DNA of 64,000 nucleotides. It comes from DATHXC01 sp035459965. Its GTDB lineage: Bacteria; Pseudomonadota; Gammaproteobacteria; Burkholderiales; Methylophilaceae. Location: the NCBI GenBank assembly GCA_035459965.1, contig DATHXC010000013.1:1-64000 (forward strand), written 5' to 3'. The notes under the pieces are model-generated. The model made no database searches. It had not been told where the DNA came from and saw only the letters and a list, made by a program, of their open reading frames with translations. Shown one piece after another: positions 61,370 through 64,000 of this stretch (position 1 is the first letter of the stretch; every line of letters begins with the position of its first letter). Position numbers and translations under genes: made by a program.

Positions 61370-62448
61370 TATGCTGCCAACGCCTCGCTTTGCTTGCCGT
61401 TTACCGGAATGCCGTCTGTCGAATGATTTCCTGGCCCGCTATCTTCTTGTGCTTCGCTCACATATTGCAAGCGTGCATCTTGTTGCTGCAGTTGATCAAA
61501 AAACTGATTGATCGCGCTTAACTGCAGTTCGATAGTCTGTAATTGATTCATGCCATGACGGAAGTTGGCAGAATCTTTCAAGCCCTTGGTGTACCAGGAG
61601 ATATGTTTTCTAGCAACACGCATGCCAGTCAGTTCGCCATAAAAAGCATAGAGGTCATGCAGGTGTTCCAGCATCACGCTACGGATCTCGGTCACTTCTG
61701 GTGATGGCATGTGTTCACCCGTGGCCAGAAAGTGCTCAATCTCACGGAATATCCAAGGGCGACCCTGCGCAGCGCGGCCTATCATCACCGCATCAGCACC
61801 GGTCATTTCCAGCACATACTTAGCTTTTTCCGGGGTGGTGATATCGCCATTGGCAATCAGCGGAATCTTGATTGCCTGTTTTACGGCAGCGATAGTTTCA
61901 TACTCAGCATCGCCGGTATAAAGACAGGCGCGGGTTCGGCCATGCATGGCTAGCGCTTGTACGCCGATATCCTCGGCCATTCTTGCCACCGCGATTGCAT
62001 TACGGTTTTGCTTGTCCCAACCCGTGCGGATTTTCAAAGTGATCGGCACATCCACGGCATTGACCACGGCACGTAAAATTTGTGCAACCAGTGGTTCATC
62101 CTTGAGCAGGGCAGAACCAGCCATTACATTACAGATCTTTTTGGCCGGGCAACCCATGTTGATATCGATGATTTGCGCGCCATTATCCACATTGTATTTG
62201 GCCGCCTCTGCCATCATTTTAGGATCGGCACCTGCAATCTGCACCGAAATGGGGTCAACTTCGCCCTCATGATTGGCGCGGCGCAGCGTTTTCTCGCTAC
62301 CGTACAAGAGGGAATTGGAAGTCACCATCTCGGAAACAGCCAGTCCCGCCCCAAGCTTTTTGCAAAGCATGCGGAAAGGCCTGTCCGTCACACCCGCCAT
62401 GGGGGCGACGACCAGGTTGTTCTTCAGTATGTGTTTGCCAATTTGCAC
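61369..62448 (-). CDS. dusB: tRNA-dihydrouridine synthase B
   Basis: DusB is a flavin enzyme that reduces uridines in the tRNA D-loop. The 359 residues start MQIGKHILKNNLVVAPMAGV and include QIIDINMGCPAKKICNVMAG, with the catalytic Cys in the GCPA(K) motif, and IPLIANGDITTPEKAK. The C-terminal 30 residues extend beyond the E. coli protein. Overlaps fis. An AT-rich gap of 189 bases lies upstream. Confidence 0.96.
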   Translation of the reverse strand: MQIGKHILKNNLVVAPMAGVTDRPFRMLCKKLGAGLAVSEMVTSNSLLYGSEKTLRRANHEGEVDPISVQIAGADPKMMAEAAKYNVDNGAQIIDINMGCPAKKICNVMAGSALLKDEPLVAQILRAVVNAVDVPITLKIRTGWDKQNRNAIAVARMAEDIGVQALAMHGRTRACLYTGDAEYETIAAVKQAIKIPLIANGDITTPEKAKYVLEMTGADAVMIGRAAQGRPWIFREIEHFLATGEHMPSPEVTEIRSVMLEHLHDLYAFYGELTGMRVARKHISWYTKGLKDSANFRHGMNQLQTIELQLSAINQFFDQLQQQDARLQYVSEAQEDSGPGNHSTDGIPVNGKQSEALAA

Positions 62449-62637
62449 GTAATTGTTGCTTTACAGGTAGTTTGCTTCGAAACCAAACTTGAGATAAACC
62501 CAGCTTGAAATAATGGCTGCGAAAAGGTGCCTATTTTATACGCAATTGGGGGTTCAGCAAAAGCTAATTTAATGATTTTTTACAGATAATTAAGCTCGAA
62601 ACGCTCAGGCTTTGCTGGGGGAGAGCCGGCTTGTTAA

Positions 62638-62892
62638 TCAAGGGCTTGTGAGCACTTCCAAAGTGCTTAGCCAGAGGATGGCATGGTCCCGATCGTCACC
62701 GCACATTTCAGCACTGGGTTTCAGCCCGCCACAGAATGCTGGCCGTTCCGGTTTGCCAAAAATCGCACAGCGATTGTCATCCAGTAATTGTATGCATCGT
62801 ACGCCAGCGGGCTTGCCGTCTGGCATCCCGGGTATAGGGCTATTGATGGAGGGTGCAATACAGCAGGCACCACAATGATCTCGACATTGCAT
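62638..62892 (-). CDS. YkgJ-family cysteine-cluster protein
   Basis: An 84-residue protein starting MQCRDHCGACCIAPSINSPI. The Cys-rich signature C3-x3-C7-x2-C10-C11, with later C33, C43 and C54, matches the YkgJ/UPF0153 family, thought to bind zinc or an iron-sulfur centre. Function unknown. It ends the same-strand pair with the CinA-type gene, 12 bases after it. Confidence 0.9.
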   Translation of the reverse strand: MQCRDHCGACCIAPSINSPIPGMPDGKPAGVRCIQLLDDNRCAIFGKPERPAFCGGLKPSAEMCGDDRDHAILWLSTLEVLTSP

Positions 62893-62904
62893 GGCTGGTA
62901 AATC

Positions 62905-63663
62905 TCAAAGTGGCGACCAGGGAAAGCCAAGTGCGCTTATCCCTTGCTTGATGTCATCCAGTGCCGCATTAACATCGCCTGTGGCACCTTTGACTCCCAG
63001 CTCTATGGTTCTGCGGGTATCCAGCTTGGGCAGGCTAAATAGCTTAGTTTGCGGGTGTTTCTCTACAATATGGTTCATCAGCTCCAGCAGCTGGCTTTCG
63101 CCTGCATCCATCACCAGGATGGATGATTCGACGATGGGGTGCTGGTGAAAGAGCTGGCTGTAATGCGTATCCAGTACCCACTCCGTCATTGGCCATGCCA
63201 TCTCCGGAAATCCCGGCATAAAGTAATGTGAGCTTAATGAAAACCCGGCAACGCGATTCACCGGGTTGGGAATCAATTCAGCGCCTTGCGGGAAATCTGC
63301 CATCAACACGCGCTTGGGGTAAGCTGCCTCGCCGAAGCGCGCTTCAATTTCCGCAACTGCCCCGACGTTGCGCTCTATGGGCAAACCTGCTGCTTCAGCC
63401 GCTGCCTCTCGGGTAAAGTCATCAGGCGTCGCCCCTATGCCGCCGAATGAAAATACGATGTCATCTGTCGCCATAGAGCGCTTGAGCGAGGCCGTAATGC
63501 GTGCTGGGTCGTCGCCCAGATATTCTGCCCAGGCCAGGCTCAACCCACGTGATTTCAGGGTTTTGATTAACTGGGTGAGATGCGCATCCTGACGCTTGCC
63601 AGAAAGGATCTCATCGCCAATGATGTAGGCACCGAATTTTGGTGTATGTATGCCTTGAGTCAA
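62905..63663 (-). CDS. CinA-type molybdopterin-binding-domain protein
   Basis: A 252-residue protein with an N-terminal MoCF/MoaB-like domain (AYIIGDEILSGKRQDAHLTQ; VFSFGGIGATPDDFT). It is the domain found at the N-terminus of CinA, where it acts as a pyrophosphatase, but the C-terminal CinA deamidase domain is absent. The exact reaction is unknown. Adjacent to the YkgJ-type gene. Confidence 0.87.
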   Translation of the reverse strand: MTQGIHTPKFGAYIIGDEILSGKRQDAHLTQLIKTLKSRGLSLAWAEYLGDDPARITASLKRSMATDDIVFSFGGIGATPDDFTREAAAEAAGLPIERNVGAVAEIEARFGEAAYPKRVLMADFPQGAELIPNPVNRVAGFSLSSHYFMPGFPEMAWPMTEWVLDTHYSQLFHQHPIVESSILVMDAGESQLLELMNHIVEKHPQTKLFSLPKLDTRRTIELGVKGATGDVNAALDDIKQGISALGFPWSPL

Positions 63664-63883
63664 AGTCTGTTGCCTTGTTCGTAAATTGCAACTTGAAAAG
63701 ATCGCAAGAAAATGTGCTTGATAGTATCCAAGATAAATTACCCAATATCCGTAAATCAGCCTGTATATTTTATTGAATAATCGCCAGACGTATTCATGCT
63801 GTTGTTTGTTTTTGCGTTTTAGCTGTAATAATAAAACTTCAGCTTTTAAAATACACTTTAGTCATTACGCTAATCTTAAGTCC

Positions 63884-64000
63884 ATGAGTATCGAAAACAA
63901 AAATCCAGATGATGAAGTCATGTGCTACTGCAGTGGCACCCGGCGTGCTGAGATTCGAGCGCTATTCTTGCAGGGTAAAGACAGGGAGGCAATCTCGCGT
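63884..64000 (+). CDS. Probable BFD-like [2Fe-2S] protein, N-terminal part only
   Basis: A + strand frame open to the window end: MSIENKNPDDEVMCYCSGTR, then RAEIRALFLQGKDREAISR. The CYC pair followed by a short helix resembles the start of a BFD-type [2Fe-2S] domain, whose second CxxC would lie beyond the window. No good ribosome binding site is visible, and the upstream 220 bases are AT-rich without another gene. Family assignment is tentative. Confidence 0.6.
   Translation, partial: MSIENKNPDDEVMCYCSGTRRAEIRALFLQGKDREAISR

Noticed and set aside
1..64000. CRISPR arrays, insertion sequences, prophage, tRNA or rRNA genes
   Set aside because: I read for regular repeats, transposase or integrase motifs and tRNA-like cloverleafs and saw none; most genes are housekeeping or nitrate metabolism in native-looking order.

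Overview
The window looks like chromosome of a betaproteobacterium, most likely a methylotroph of the Methylophilaceae (Methylotenera/Methylophilus/Methylobacillus type). This is inferred from protein character, moderate GC, the spc/alpha ribosomal layout, the dusB-fis-purH-purD order and, most tellingly, a free-standing pqqA gene (45610-45681) encoding the precursor of PQQ, the cofactor of methanol dehydrogenase. I saw no rRNA, tRNA, CRISPR array, insertion sequence, integrase or attachment site. Most genes look intact and native.

Region 1 (1-14.4 kb, + strand): the end of tuf, then the S10, spc and alpha ribosomal protein clusters (rpsJ to rplQ, with secY, infA, rpmJ and rpoA). Internal sigma70-like promoters with 17-bp spacers lie before rplC, rplN and rpsM. 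The first two are followed by hairpin-bearing leaders. A perfect 15-bp hairpin separates tuf from rpsJ. Region 2 (14.4-22.7 kb): a small thioredoxin-fold protein, MgtE, an MscS-type channel, a fatty-acid desaturase, L33/L28, dUTPase, CoaBC, a membrane-anchored putative metzincin protease and RadC.

Region 3 (22.7-37.9 kb, - strand): a complete nitrate assimilation locus. Read in its own direction it runs nasT, a leader RNA, nrtA, nrtB, nrtD, an outer-membrane porin, cobA, nirB, an MFS nitrate transporter, a PP2C phosphatase/Ser-Thr kinase fusion, nirD, nasA and a small secreted protein. The leader has two hairpins whose hexaloops both carry A at position 1 and G at position 4, followed by an intrinsic terminator. 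This is the signature of ANTAR-protein antitermination, and NasT encoded next to it is an ANTAR protein. The locus covers uptake (porin, ABC and MFS systems), reduction (NasA, NirBD), siroheme synthesis (CobA) and control.

Region 4 (38.1-45.7 kb): an ABC exporter, a LysR regulator and a divergent molybdenum hydroxylase cluster (IorA/IorB-like subunits, XdhC, and a convergent MocA-like cytidylyltransferase), then pqqA. Region 5 (45.9-55 kb): two micro-membrane proteins, CcdA with a periplasmic thioredoxin, CstA with its YbdD partner, a small hypothetical gene, a TIGR03643-type protein, Lgt, IlvD, a hexose-6-phosphate mutarotase and a small cytochrome c. Region 6 (55-64 kb, mostly - strand): an amino-acid permease, HemF, a Sua5/YciO protein, PurD, PurH, Fis, DusB, a YkgJ-like protein and a CinA-type MoCF-domain protein. 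The window ends inside a small + strand gene for a probable iron-sulfur protein.

I found no clearly unprecedented multi-gene system. The observations most worth following are the ANTAR leader/NasT pair, the orphan pqqA, the rplN and rplC leaders, the metzincin-like protein and the phosphatase-kinase fusion inside the nitrate operon.
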